A stretch of 64,000 nucleotides of DNA from NCBI GenBank assembly GCA_907163375.1, contig CAJQUW010005698.1, positions 85,162 to 149,161 on the forward strand, read 5' to 3'. The notes beneath the pieces were generated by a model. The model saw only the letters and a program-made list of their open reading frames with translations. It was not told where the DNA came from and made no database searches. This document shows, in pieces, positions 55,901 through 64,000 of the stretch. The first letter of the stretch is position 1, and each line of letters begins with the position of its first letter. Source of the stretch: Prostheceraeus crozeri (lineage: Eukaryota > Platyhelminthes > Polycladida > Euryleptidae). The position numbers were made by a program, and so were the translations under genes.

Positions 55901-57618
55901 AAATTTAAGAACAAAGGCAAAGATTTACGAAGCATGTGTCAGAAACTGCGTGTTGTACGGTAGTGAAACGTAGGCCATGACGAAGGAGTCACCAAGGCGA
56001 CTTGAAGTCAACGACATGAGAATGGCGCGTTGGATGTGTGGTGTCTCTCCTCAAGATCGGATATCAAATGAAGACGTTAGAAAAAGGCTCAGGTTAGAGG
56101 AAATTGACAACGTCGAGCGGAAAAGGCGTCTGCGTTGGTTCGGGCATGTCACCAGAATGAAAGACAACTGTTGGACAAGGCGAGTGCAATCCATGGACGT
56201 GGCAGGGCGAAGACTAGCCGGCCGACCCAAGAAGTCATGGAGAAACAATGTCCACGAAGATCTTTGGCTACTCGGACTTGCCCCCAACGATGCCCTCGAT
56301 CGGGATAAGTGGCGAGGAGCCATAAGGAGAAATCGTCGGACCCAAGCAAGTTGGAGGAGGTATAGGTGCAGGTAAGATTCAGTCCTCATGGGGAGGTAGG
56401 AGCTCATGTCATATGAAGATGTTTTAAGATCGCCTTTCGGATGGTATTTCCTTTCGTCCTTGTGTGAGTCCAGTCCTAGATAAGTCAGTGTAGATTCGTC
56501 TTTGTCTTCCTCTCGCTTTTACACCATTGATTTTATCTTCCACCATCACACGCAACATTTCGTCGTGTCTTAGGATATGACCAAAATACTCGATCTTCCT
56601 CCGTTTCACGACATGCAGCAGTCTTCGTGTTTCATTCCCTTCTTTCAGCATTTCTTCATTGCTTAATTTTCTCTTCCAACTGATGTTGAACACTCTTCTC
56701 CAACACCACATCTCAAATGCCTCTAGTCTTTTATCCAATCCTTTATTCAATGTACATGCTTCTACACCATATAGCACTACAGACCATAGATAGCAAACTA
56801 TCATCCTTTTCCTGGTTGAAATTCGATTTGCAAATTCGACAGAAACCATAGAGCAGTGTACTCTATGACAGAAACTTTCTGAGCTTTGGGAATTGTGTTT
56901 TTGCGATTGCTATCAAGTTGGAGCAATCGACACTAAATAGATTGAGTGAGTGAGTTATTATTTGAAAATGAGCTAAAGTGAAAAGTCACCACAGAAAAAT
57001 TGTGCGAATCGCCATCGCCTTCCCAGGCATGGATAAGGTGACCCTCGGAAACCCACCTTGTTTTGATACCATGAGTCGTTACTGGATTACATCGTTAAAG
57101 CACATTATTTGATTTTCTGTCAGATAAATTCTCCATGTCTTCATTTCATTTTCATTTTTTCAGTTGGGACTATGTACTTTGCAGCGGATATGTCAATTTT
57201 CTGGCAAGTTCCTCAGTACGTTTTGCTTGGATTTGGCGAAGCTTTTACAAACGTTGCTGGCATCGAATTCGCATATCGTGTAGCCCCAAAGCGAATGCAG
57301 TCCCTTATCACTGGATTCTATTGGCTATTTGCCAGTTTCGGCTCACTCATTGGCTTTTTGCTGATGTTGGCAATTCAAGGTGTACTCGTGTTCAGTGACC
57401 ATTGTTTTGATATCAATTACAGACAGCCATGTCCTCATCCAAATAATGACACTTTCTGTCGTCAAACACGGCTGGATATTTATTTTTTCCTTCTTGGAGC
57501 CGTGCAGATTGTTGGTTTTATTTTATTGCTGATAATCACTCGATTCATTAAACTTATATCTCTACAGAACGATGATGAAGAGAGGGAAAGAGCCGGAACA
57601 ATTCTACTGACCTTGTGA
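45849..57618 (+). CDS. slc15a4-like: SLC15A4-like proton-coupled oligopeptide/histidine transporter, 3 coding exons
   Basis: The coding exons are 45849-46961, 53463-53817 and 57164-57618. Splicing at GT/AG keeps the frame (phases 0 and 1) and gives 640 codons, somewhat longer than human SLC15A4 (about 577). Twelve membrane segments are visible. Matches to the POT/PTR family include ITPFGAE, FFSWYYLSLNVG, the exon 2 start (YFLSQGLHMRIPEF), WQVPQYVLLG and GIEFAYRVAPKRMQS. The product should carry di/tripeptides or histidine with protons across endolysosomal or plasma membranes. Odd points: the ExxER proton-coupling motif of TM1 reads VFYER, so the first Glu is Val. The usual TM4 Lys (VKANITPFGA in SLC15A4) is Arg. 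A polar, acidic loop of about 80 residues separates TM6 from TM7. SLC15A3 or an invertebrate-specific SLC15 paralog is the alternative. Confidence 0.93.
49270..49509 (+). pseudogene. Possible LINE ORF2 C-terminal tail
   Basis: One frame reads YAAYTEQLRNQLPQTNFLYQ, then LDTFKRCANRFL, and ends at a stop at 49507-49509. This recalls the 'W N x L P ... sF+.+L' ending of many non-LTR retrotransposon reverse-transcriptase proteins. It is followed by GCTGTGCTAGGGG, which could be part of a LINE 3' end. The match is short and upstream coding is not visible. Confidence 0.35.
50136..50752. repeat. Inverted-repeat element with internal hairpin
   Basis: Left arm 50136-50212 (AGGTGTTTGTTTCGATAGAA, AAAGTTTACAAATTA, CCGATGC) is matched inverted by 50684-50752, with a spacer of about 470 bp. 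A perfect hairpin (13-bp stem GATGACATTGACC, 3-bp loop) sits at 50655-50683, immediately inside the right arm. No target duplication was identified. Confidence 0.65.
51531..52486. mobile_element. TIR element flanked by TTAT, piggyBac- or Kolobok-like
   Basis: The left end CCCTCGCCCCACTGAGG at 51531 and the right end, read on the minus strand from 52486, CCCTTGCCTCACTGGGG match at 14 of 17. TTAT flanks both (51527-51530 and 52487-52490). A 4-bp TTAA-like target with CCCT termini is the pattern of piggyBac (TTAA also for Kolobok), but TTAT is not the canonical site, so the family is inferred. No coding region in 956 bp. Confidence 0.6.
52650..53410 (+). pseudogene. LINE reverse-transcriptase fragment
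   Basis: Successive frames give VPHLRLISKFSSLGIRGNLL and then LKAFLSD (about 52685-52770). ISGILQGSVIGPDIF follows (about 52822-52866), then FIDDIDDTAINSIIRKYADD (about 52873-52932), which contains the catalytic YADD. Further on are LRIHISKDPKFSRHTS (about 53125-53175) and a C-terminal piece with EYALSVWSPSLTQD (about 53268-53310). The order is that of a non-LTR retrotransposon RT domain, similar to CR1/Jockey-type elements. At least four frame breaks and stops are present, including one in the segment before the YADD and one within the C-terminal part. The endonuclease and N-terminal half are missing. Confidence 0.85.
53463..53817 (+). CDS. slc15a4-like: SLC15A4-like exon 2
   Basis: Begins NRAYFLSQGLHMRIPEF, aligning with the SLC15A4 segment after TM7 (QTTYVLQSLHLRIPEI), with two N-glycosylation sequons (NST and NIS). 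It carries TM8 (WLEMVDSYTIFITLPLLEF) and TM9 (GMMLSTLAMVAAGVVEHF), and ends at RINQTI, the same INQTIG site as in SLC15A4, in phase 1 before GTAAGT. Confidence 0.93.
55391..55533. repeat. Long hairpin (about 38-bp arms)
   Basis: Left arm 55391-55429 (TTCAAGTTGACGGA, CCACGGTTCGACGA) is matched inverted by 55495-55533, with about five differences. The 65-bp loop contains GTTTCGACCACTACCTCGGT. It may be a small fold-back MITE; no flanking duplication was seen. Confidence 0.8.
55661..56375 (+). pseudogene. LINE ORF2 C-terminal fragment, plus strand
   Basis: Matches the widespread animal LINE tail. KNFCYLGDE is followed by RCGWSKFRELSRFF, then (after a frameshift near 55885) LRTKAKIYEACVRNCVLYGSET, a stop at 55971-55973 where Trp is expected, and AMTKESPRRLEVNDMRMARW. 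It continues through MCGVSPQDRISNEDV, RRLRWFGHVTRMKD, GRPKKSWRNNVHEDLWLLGL and DRDKWRGAIRR to the natural stop at 56373-56375. A C..C pair (YVCGRCRG) precedes it, as in these elements. One frameshift and one stop; everything upstream is missing, as expected of a 5'-truncated insertion. Confidence 0.88.
56424..56880 (-). pseudogene. LINE ORF2 C-terminal fragment, minus strand
   Basis: The minus-strand frame contains VCYLWSVVLYGVEACTLNK, RLEAFEMWCWRRVFNISWKR, KLSNEEMLKEG, KIEYFGHILRHDE and KARGRQRRIYTDL, the typical tail of RTE/BovB-like and related LINE proteins. The stop is at 56424-56426, only 49 bp from the end of the plus-strand LINE, so the two 5'-truncated copies lie tail to tail. The frame is open across this fragment. 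Confidence 0.85.
57164..57618 (+). CDS. slc15a4-like: SLC15A4-like exon 3 (C-terminus)
   Basis: Begins in phase 1, completing a Val codon (TI-V-GTMYFAADMSIFWQVPQY). It encodes TM10 (QVPQYVLLGFGEAFTNVAG), the conserved EFAYRVAPKRMQS stretch, TM11 and TM12 (YFFLLGAVQIVGFILLLII). It ends in a short charged tail with NDDEERERAG and a TGA at 57616-57618. No AATAAA is seen in the next 200 bp; an ATTAAA occurs near 57879 inside a transposon copy. Confidence 0.93.
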
Positions 57619-57806
57619 TTACGAAATTTAACTGCTAGCCGTCCCGGTATCGCAAACTAACAGTCCTGTTGATAACAAAGTCTTTTTACAATTCGTTGAA
57701 TCAAAATTTGTTTAATATACTGTTGCTTGGTTTCTAGTCATACTTCACCCTAATATCAGCTACCAGTACCTGACCATTGCAAACGAACATGTAATGTATT
57801 TTTACT

Positions 57807-58180
57807 CATAGAGTAAGCATATACATGTAAAAGGTAGAGTGACGACTCAAAAGTGTCAGGATACAGTGAACACTTTTACATTAAAGATTTAGCTTTTTGC
57901 GCTGATTACATTCCTGCGGTGTAACAGAATGTTTATTAATTAAAAAAAAGCTAAATGCTTGCAAATTATTGCTGTGTTTACATACTAGCGATTTGAACCG
58001 TCAGATTTTAATACATTAGTAGTATGAAACTGATCAGATATGAAGAAGAATGAAAATTTACTAACAAGTAGGCCTACCCTAATCAAAACGAAAATTAAGC
58101 TGATTATTTGGGAAATTCGTGAACCGTATTATAATGCAAATCTTTATACAAGGGTTGAGATCTTATTCTGCTTCTTGACT
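57807..58180. mobile_element. Third copy of the CATAGAGTA hAT-like element, partial
   Basis: The left terminus CATAGAGTAAGCATATACAT at 57807 is followed by GGTAGAGTG, GATACAGTGAAC, TTACATTCCTGCGG, AGTATGAAACTGATC and CGTATTATAATGCAAATCTT, matching 14598-14950 in order. Similarity fades after about 58180 and no right terminus was found. It lies about 190 bp downstream of the SLC15 stop codon, so it may form part of that gene's 3' untranslated region. Confidence 0.7.
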
Positions 58181-60335
58181 CAAATTTAAATGTGCTAACT
58201 TATTAACAAATCTAGCTACTGAAAATATAGACAGATTATGGAGTTTACAAAGCGTTTTATTTTAATCGCAGTTCTAAGGTTAGAATACATGCTTAGTGCA
58301 TTGTTTGAAAACAAAATTCGGTTAATATCAGTTTAAAGTAATGATTTGGAAAGAGCTAATGAAATTTGATCTTATAGACTGTTTCATATAAATTAGACTT
58401 GCAAGTATTTCCATGTTATCGTTCTCTACACGGACTTTTACTTACACATCTATGAGACTGACATACAGAAATATGTAGAATATCTCTTAAGTCAGGTCAA
58501 GCTCACACTTGCCATCAACAATATATCATGCAGCAATTCTACCTTCTGCATTATCTTTCAATTTTTTTGTATGAATTTTAGGCCTATTTGATTGATTAAA
58601 GAAACTTTTAATGTCTAGTCTATCGCTGCCTAAAATTCAAACAATCAAAATATATTGATTATTAATTTGATCAATTTTTGATTACTTTGATGATTAGTGG
58701 TATTAATTTTGTCGGTCCTTTCCAAAATTACTCTAAAATGCATCATTGTTTATGCATAATGTGCAATATATGAAATTTCAATTATGTACATGTCAGAGTT
58801 AAGAATGACTTGAACAAAAGACAACTATCCTACTTATCGAGACATGAGATCTATCTATAGGTTTATCCCCTTTATATTTTTTGATCATTTTGAAAATTAG
58901 CCGTTAAGTTTAAGTTGCTTACCTAACATTGATCATGCAACTACGTCTAAGAAAATATAGACCGATTAATGAAGCGTTTATAAAAAAGAGATGATTGCAT
59001 GTTATCAAGTAGCTGCGATTATCCGATTATTATTCAGCGATGGTATTATTATTATTTTTCTTAAATGTTTGGACAATCAAAATATGATTGCTGCCAACAG
59101 GACTGTATGTTAGCATCACCTTCACCCTTGTAAAAATTCCACCTCATAACTGGACTTTCATGTGTCCGTCTCATCAACCACGAAATCTGGCCAGCCGCCG
59201 TGAACAGATACAGCTGCCCAACCATGTGCTTCCATTATTGACATTGAGCTTTTCTGTCAAGCATCTATCCTGTGAAGAGTAATTTATAGCAATATGAAGC
59301 ACATGGTGCACATGCATGTACTTCACTACTCATTGAAAATTTATCTCGTTTGCATACTTCTCGAGTTACATCTTCAGCACATTTTGAGTCTGCCACACCG
59401 GTGAACTGCGCAATAATATTTCAAGCGAATTTAATTAGTAGATTGCTGTCACTCTGTTAGCAGAACTGTTATGACTAAGTAAATTATCTTTTTTATCTTG
59501 TCGAAATTCCAGTATTAAATTTTTACAGAACATCTGAGATGAAACGTAAGAAATGCCCAATGTCTATCACAACCAAAGTGTTACTTACTTTGATCACAAC
59601 AATCATGAACTGAAATTTTTTGCAAGACATGTTTTGTACACAAATTTGACTTGTCTTTTCATTTTCAATACATCAATTTCTTACATATCAAGCTGTTTTA
59701 ACGATTCATCAATCCATCATCTCAAAACAGATTCATTGATTTAATTATCAAATTCGATCTTTGTTTAAGATAGTTGGATTTGAATATCTGTGTAGTATAC
59801 GATCCAGAGAAATGAATTCCTCCTTGCAAAATAATTAATTTCTACGATGCGATCGCTTCCGGGTGCGCCTCTCATTTATAACGAGTGAGTTTCTAGTTAA
59901 CCGTTGAGCTGAACCAAGATTTTCTCGTTAATGAGCTGATGTTGCTCAAGTTCCAACACTTCTCAAGGAGAATTGGGCTTTTATATTTATTCGAGCGATG
60001 TTTGAATCGAGATTGGGAACTTGAAGTCGTTTTCCTTATGCTAAAGCTATTACGACGGATGGGCCAGTCCGCTAAGAGCCGAGCGGACTGAGAATCCGAA
60101 AACGAACTTCATGTGAGAGTTAGATCAAAGTTAGGAAAGTTCAAATATATTTCGTGAGTATAGGCCTGCTTTATTTAGAAGTGTGCGATTAACGAAACGC
60201 TGCCATAGCAATGGTTCACTGTATGTAGAGCTTCGAAGCATTGTGAATATTATGATATCAATTGCTATTAATTTATAAACTAAAAATATGATGAATAACG
60301 ACTGCTGACAATCAAAAATAAATGGAATTGCAGCA
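58181..60335. other. No gene seen; small perfect hairpin at 60065-60090
   Basis: AT-rich sequence with short frames only. Words around 58210-58260 (ACTGAAAATATAGACAGATTA) and 58945-58985 (AGAAAATATAGACCGATTAA) resemble each other, suggesting an old local duplication. CAGTCCGCT / AGCGGACTG (60065-60073 and 60082-60090) form a 9-bp perfect stem. Confidence 0.4.
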
Positions 60336-60340
60336 ATACT

Positions 60341-60763
60341 AGGTGACATGCCACGCGTAATTACGGAACACCCCAAACATCCGTGGTTAAGGACATTCAA
60401 TTCTTCTAACCGCGTACATACGCGCTGCGCTAAGAGTCAGAAATCACTTGATCTGATGCTGTTAAAACATGGGGAATGTTTATGAATACGCGCGGGCGAG
60501 CGCTTACAGTTTGTGCGTCGTCTGCGGTTGTCTGCGCTGCCGCTTGATACACGGATGAACCGCTAAGCATGTTCTGTCTTCCCTAAGCATGAAATTGAGG
60601 TCCTATCACATTGTTTAGCCTCTGATACATGCAGACACATGAGACGCAAAGTCTATATAACAGGACACTGACTTATATAACAAATGTTTCAGCAATGTCT
60701 CGCATAGCCACGGATGTTTAGGGCCATGTATAATTACGCGTAATTGAGCGTGGCATGTCACCT
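60341..60763. mobile_element. TIR element with exact 5-bp target duplication
   Basis: Ends are AGGTGACATGCCACGC at 60341 and GCGTGGCATGTCACCT-like sequence ending at 60763 (15-16 bp inverted). A second inverted block, CTAAACATCCGTGG / CCACGGATGTTTAG-like, lies further in. ATACT flanks both ends (60336-60340 and 60764-60768). There is no coding region in 423 bp. A 5-bp duplication does not fit hAT, piggyBac, mariner or Harbinger; the superfamily is open. Confidence 0.75.
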
Positions 60764-61011
60764 ATACTAGTGAAGTGTCCTTTATTAACTGAGGCACCGC
60801 TAGAATTGCAACAACAATGACCGCCTTTCGCTGCTGTCTTCGTTCTAGTGATGTGAAAGGATTTGACAAATATGGGAGGACTCATTGTGAACTAAGATTG
60901 TAATTCCAAGAGAAATCACAATTTACATGAGGGCATATGAAAACTAAATTCTGAGCACTTTAGGCCAATTAATTAATAAGAGAAATAGCAATATATCTTA
61001 TTTGACGTCTT

Positions 61012-61416
61012 TAGGCCGTAGGCACACGGAATAAGTCATAAGCCATCGTTCGCAAGTTGCGTCACGATCCTCTACAACCAGTACGTCATTTTGACAATAT
61101 TTTTTCTCATGACATAAAACAAGCAGGCAGAGGAAGATATGATGTTATTCGAAAAATTTTTAAGAGCATAAAGCACAGGCACAGAGAATGACGCGTTATA
61201 TCATCACAACTTCGTCTCTATTGAAGTTCATCGCCCAAGGATTCTCAACCGGGTGACGGCATGTGACTTATGACTTATGGTATATTCCTGTGTGCCACCG
61301 TAATCCAAGGCGGCTTGTGGCTTATTACCATTGGTTAATTCTGCATGCCAGCTCACATTGAAACTTATTAAGTGCTGGAAATCTGTTTGCGGCTTGTCTA
61401 GTGTGCCTCCGGCCTG
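61012..61416. mobile_element. TIR element(s) with GGCC(G)TAGGCACAC ends
   Basis: The left end TAGGCCGTAGGCACACGG at 61012 is matched inverted by GTGTGCCTCCGGCCTG ending at about 61416. A second inverted match to the left end lies internally at about 61268-61307 (GACTTATGACTTATGG, TTCCTGTGTGCC). This suggests two related elements in tandem or one inside the other. No target duplication was seen. The ends resemble hAT MITEs but lack proof. Confidence 0.55.
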
Positions 61417-64000
61417 AAAGTAAGGAAAAAGTTTGTTGAATGAATTACTGGATGTAATCTAAACCTTTCAAGTTAATTTTTCAAAATAAAATTCATGAAA
61501 ATAATGCACGAGTAAAGCGAACACGTTGCTCAATGACTATCACAATGAATTTCTTCTCTGAAGAAAGTCTTTTGCAGCTATGAATAGGCATGGACAGCTA
61601 GAAATTCTATTATATAAAAATAGTATCCTATATAAATAGTAAAAATATGAAAATACTATTCTAACTGTCCATGGAATAGGCAACATCATAAACATCCTTG
61701 ATAGATTCTTACATTTCATTTTCAAACCGACAACAAATTGAGTTAAAAACTTACGCGGTCAATTAAGCAAATGTTAAGTCAATATAGGCTGCCATTCGAC
61801 AAAACAAGAAAATAAAACTAATGCAAGGGTAGTAGATTGTGAATATGGCTTCAAATATTTAAGTCAAGTATTAAATGTCCCTGAGTTAGATAGTCTATTG
61901 TAGCGGTTTTTGATCTAATATTTCTACGACTGTGCGTATATGAACAATTTGATAAAAGTGAAGTAAATTATTGATGAAATGTCAGAATTATCAAATAAGC
62001 TTTATGCAGTGATGGTTGATAGTGCGAATCATTGGCATTTCAATAGATGGAGCGCAGTTAATATGGCTAAAAAGCACAAGCATCTTTTCCGTGTGAAATG
62101 TGACAAACATGTAAACTTGCAAAGTGAACGGAAAAGAACTGAGCAAGCTGACATCTTTTAGTTGGGACTGACCAATTAACTGAACAGCTTAGCGCAAAAA
62201 AAAGAAGGTGAATGGCGAACTGAGTAAAAGAAGAAAACGTCAAATGAGCCATGAACTGGGTGAGCTGAAGAAACAGTCTTGGACGAATATACTGAATTCA
62301 GCACAGGCTACCTGCGTTTCGGAAACTTGCACGACGGAATGTACCACGTAGTAAGGTGTGGGTGAATTCTTAAATCATGAGCAACAATGAAGTATTGAAA
62401 ATAATGAATCGATTTTATTTCGAAATCAGAGACGTGTTCTTTCACGAAGCACATGCTTCTATGAATTCAGCAAAGCGCGTGAAGGGAATTAAAAATGAGG
62501 CTTTGATGTCGCAACTCTCACTGGGGGCTTGGACAGTCTGGATTCAGTCTGGAAGATAGTGATGCTATCAGTCACTCACTAGTGAAGCCCCACCATCTTT
62601 GCACTGCGTAAAGCAGCCGTGTATGATCGTGTCAGATAATATGTCGTTGACCTCACAATGCCATGATAATGGGAAATTCCTGATCCGAGTGAAAAAAACT
62701 CAGTGAGAGATTCGAACTCTCATTCCCGCTAACCATGCCGACGTGAAGGTCTACCTACGATATCGATCAAAAATTACACCTGACAGCGCACATGAATCGC
62801 AACACATCATCATCAGTTGAGATAGAGATTTGCAAAATTCACGTTTTCAGGGTTCTCATCCTCAAAATGTACTTTTTGTGCTTGCCTTCACAGCCTCCAA
62901 AAACTAGACACCACCGAAAGCGCTGGATGCCGAAGATCTACTTTTGCGAGTTTTACTTCATTCATCGACGAACACGATAACTCCGGTAATTTTTCAGCTG
63001 TCTGCTGATAAAATGCTGGATTAGTTACAAATATTCATGAGTAAAAAAACCCTGAGTGTAGAAAAACTGACAAAAGTGTCCTACGTTTTCAGAAGAGCGC
63101 AAATTAAGCAATTTCTTGAAAAACATCTGTGATGAATCTTGAAATGTGATAATTGACTATTTGAGCATCATTTACAGATCTACAACTGAATTCATGTGGT
63201 TGCTAGCCTAAAATCAGGCAGGCCGCGGCCAATCCCCAGACCCGGTTCCCACTTTGTTTATGATACAGATAACTGAAAAAGACGAAAATTACAATCTCAG
63301 AGAATGTCGAGTATAATACACACGTACAATCAATCTGCACCAAAGTTGACTATGGAATCATGCGTCTAAAGAATGGTCTCATGCATCATTGTATTGAAAT
63401 CCCTGTGTGCCAAGTAAAAAGCTGTTGTATGTAGCTGACCAGACGACGGAGATCATAATGATTTTTCAGCAAAAAAAGTAGCAAAAGTTTCCCAAGTAGT
63501 TTAAGGTTGTCGATGTTTTATTAATTCAAGTAGAATTCGTGAATGAACAGATCTTCGGTGTCCAGTGCCTTCGTTGGTCGATCGTAATGTTATTGCAAGA
63601 TAGCGATATCAGAAATAGTCGACTCAATTTATTTACCTGCACTACTTTTTAATCAAATTTTTCAAGCAAAGACTGCTGCATTTTCTCATTTCACACTGAA
63701 AAATATAGCTGAAAACTTGACTCTACTCTCAAAGACTTCTACATAGCTGAAAAAATTATTCAACATACCACTTACTACTTAATTTCATTAATTAAGTACG
63801 GCTGCACTAAATGTTATGCCAATATGCTATTTGGTCATTCATGAGAATCATCGGCTGATGTGGCCTACTTTTTGATCCAATATGCACTAGAAGTTTGTGG
63901 TCGAAAAAAACCGAAAGGAACCTGAACCAGAAATTGTTCGAAGGCAATCCATGTCCGATCTGACCCAGAGTTCATTATTGTTATTGAATTCATTTCATTT
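61417..64000. other. No gene seen; small hairpin and a tRNA-like B box
   Basis: A loose hairpin at 61588-61675 has CATGGACAG.TAGAA ends. At 62700-62735 the minus strand reads GAGTTCGAATCTCTC, a good B-box/T-arm match, preceded by TGGTTAGCGGGAA, as in tRNA-derived SINEs. The D-arm is not at the right distance. Frames of about 60 codons (61979, 62377, 62792) have no supporting evidence. Confidence 0.4.

Larger units (their letters stand above)
53818..57163 (+). other. Intron 2 of the SLC15A4-like gene
   Basis: GTAAGT donor at 53818 and a T-rich tract ending TTTTTTCAG at 57163. It contains a long hairpin (55391-55533) and two LINE tails facing each other (55661-56375 plus strand, 56424-56880 minus strand). 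The first 1.5 kb is AT-rich with no other feature seen. Confidence 0.9.

Noticed and set aside
62700-62735. tRNA gene on the minus strand
   Set aside because: The B box is good (GTTCGAATC) but no cloverleaf could be drawn; at most a SINE relic, mentioned in the region note.

Overview
This is a eukaryotic nuclear window: low GC, one intron-bearing gene with canonical GT/AG junctions, and a very dense load of transposable elements. It is clearly an animal. Frequent short TAGGCCTA-like words and the mix of element families suggest a marine invertebrate, perhaps an echinoderm or relative. That guess rests on general impression only.

Only one host gene is firmly supported: a three-exon, plus-strand member of the POT/SLC15 proton-coupled oligopeptide transporter family, closest to SLC15A4 (exons 45849-46961, 53463-53817 and 57164-57618; 640 codons). 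Its introns of 6.5 and 3.3 kb hold LINE pieces and inverted-repeat elements. A small ORF with a signal-peptide-like start (45482-45754) lies just upstream and is only a candidate.

Layout. 1-2.2 kb: the end of a hAT transposase, then the 3' part of a P/THAP9-like transposase. 4-5.1 kb: direct repeats. 5.4-6.3 kb: a second hAT-like transposase relic. 6.9-8.4 kb: a piggyBac transposase relic. 9.56-11.33 kb: a non-autonomous hAT with an exact 8-bp target duplication. 14.1-16.45 kb: a three-level nest (hAT containing a 3-bp-TSD element containing another hAT-like element). 16.6-21.6 and 22.3-27.2 kb: two Ty3/Gypsy-type LTR retrotransposon fossils in opposite orientations. 28.65-33.3 kb: a 189-bp inverted repeat enclosing a nearly whole pogo/Tigger element (28890-31516). 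33.3-34.8 kb: paralogous copies of two layers of the nest, one carrying the empty insertion site. 35.75-37.97 kb: a large fold-back palindrome. 38.0-40.35 kb: a hAT with exact 8-bp target duplication and a smaller element inside it. 42.4-43 and 49.3-49.5 kb: LINE fragments. 44.4 kb: a small TIR element. 45.8-57.6 kb: the SLC15 gene. 57.8-64 kb: a further copy of the nested hAT-like family, two small TIR elements, and sequence in which I see no gene.

The window is best read as one transporter gene in a gene-poor stretch built by repeated transposon insertion. hAT, P, piggyBac, pogo and probable PIF/Harbinger DNA transposons occur beside Gypsy and LINE elements. I found no undescribed multi-gene system. 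The most informative signals are the nest with its empty-site paralog, the fold-back structures, several element families defined here only by their ends, and an unusual substitution in the transporter's proton-coupling motif.
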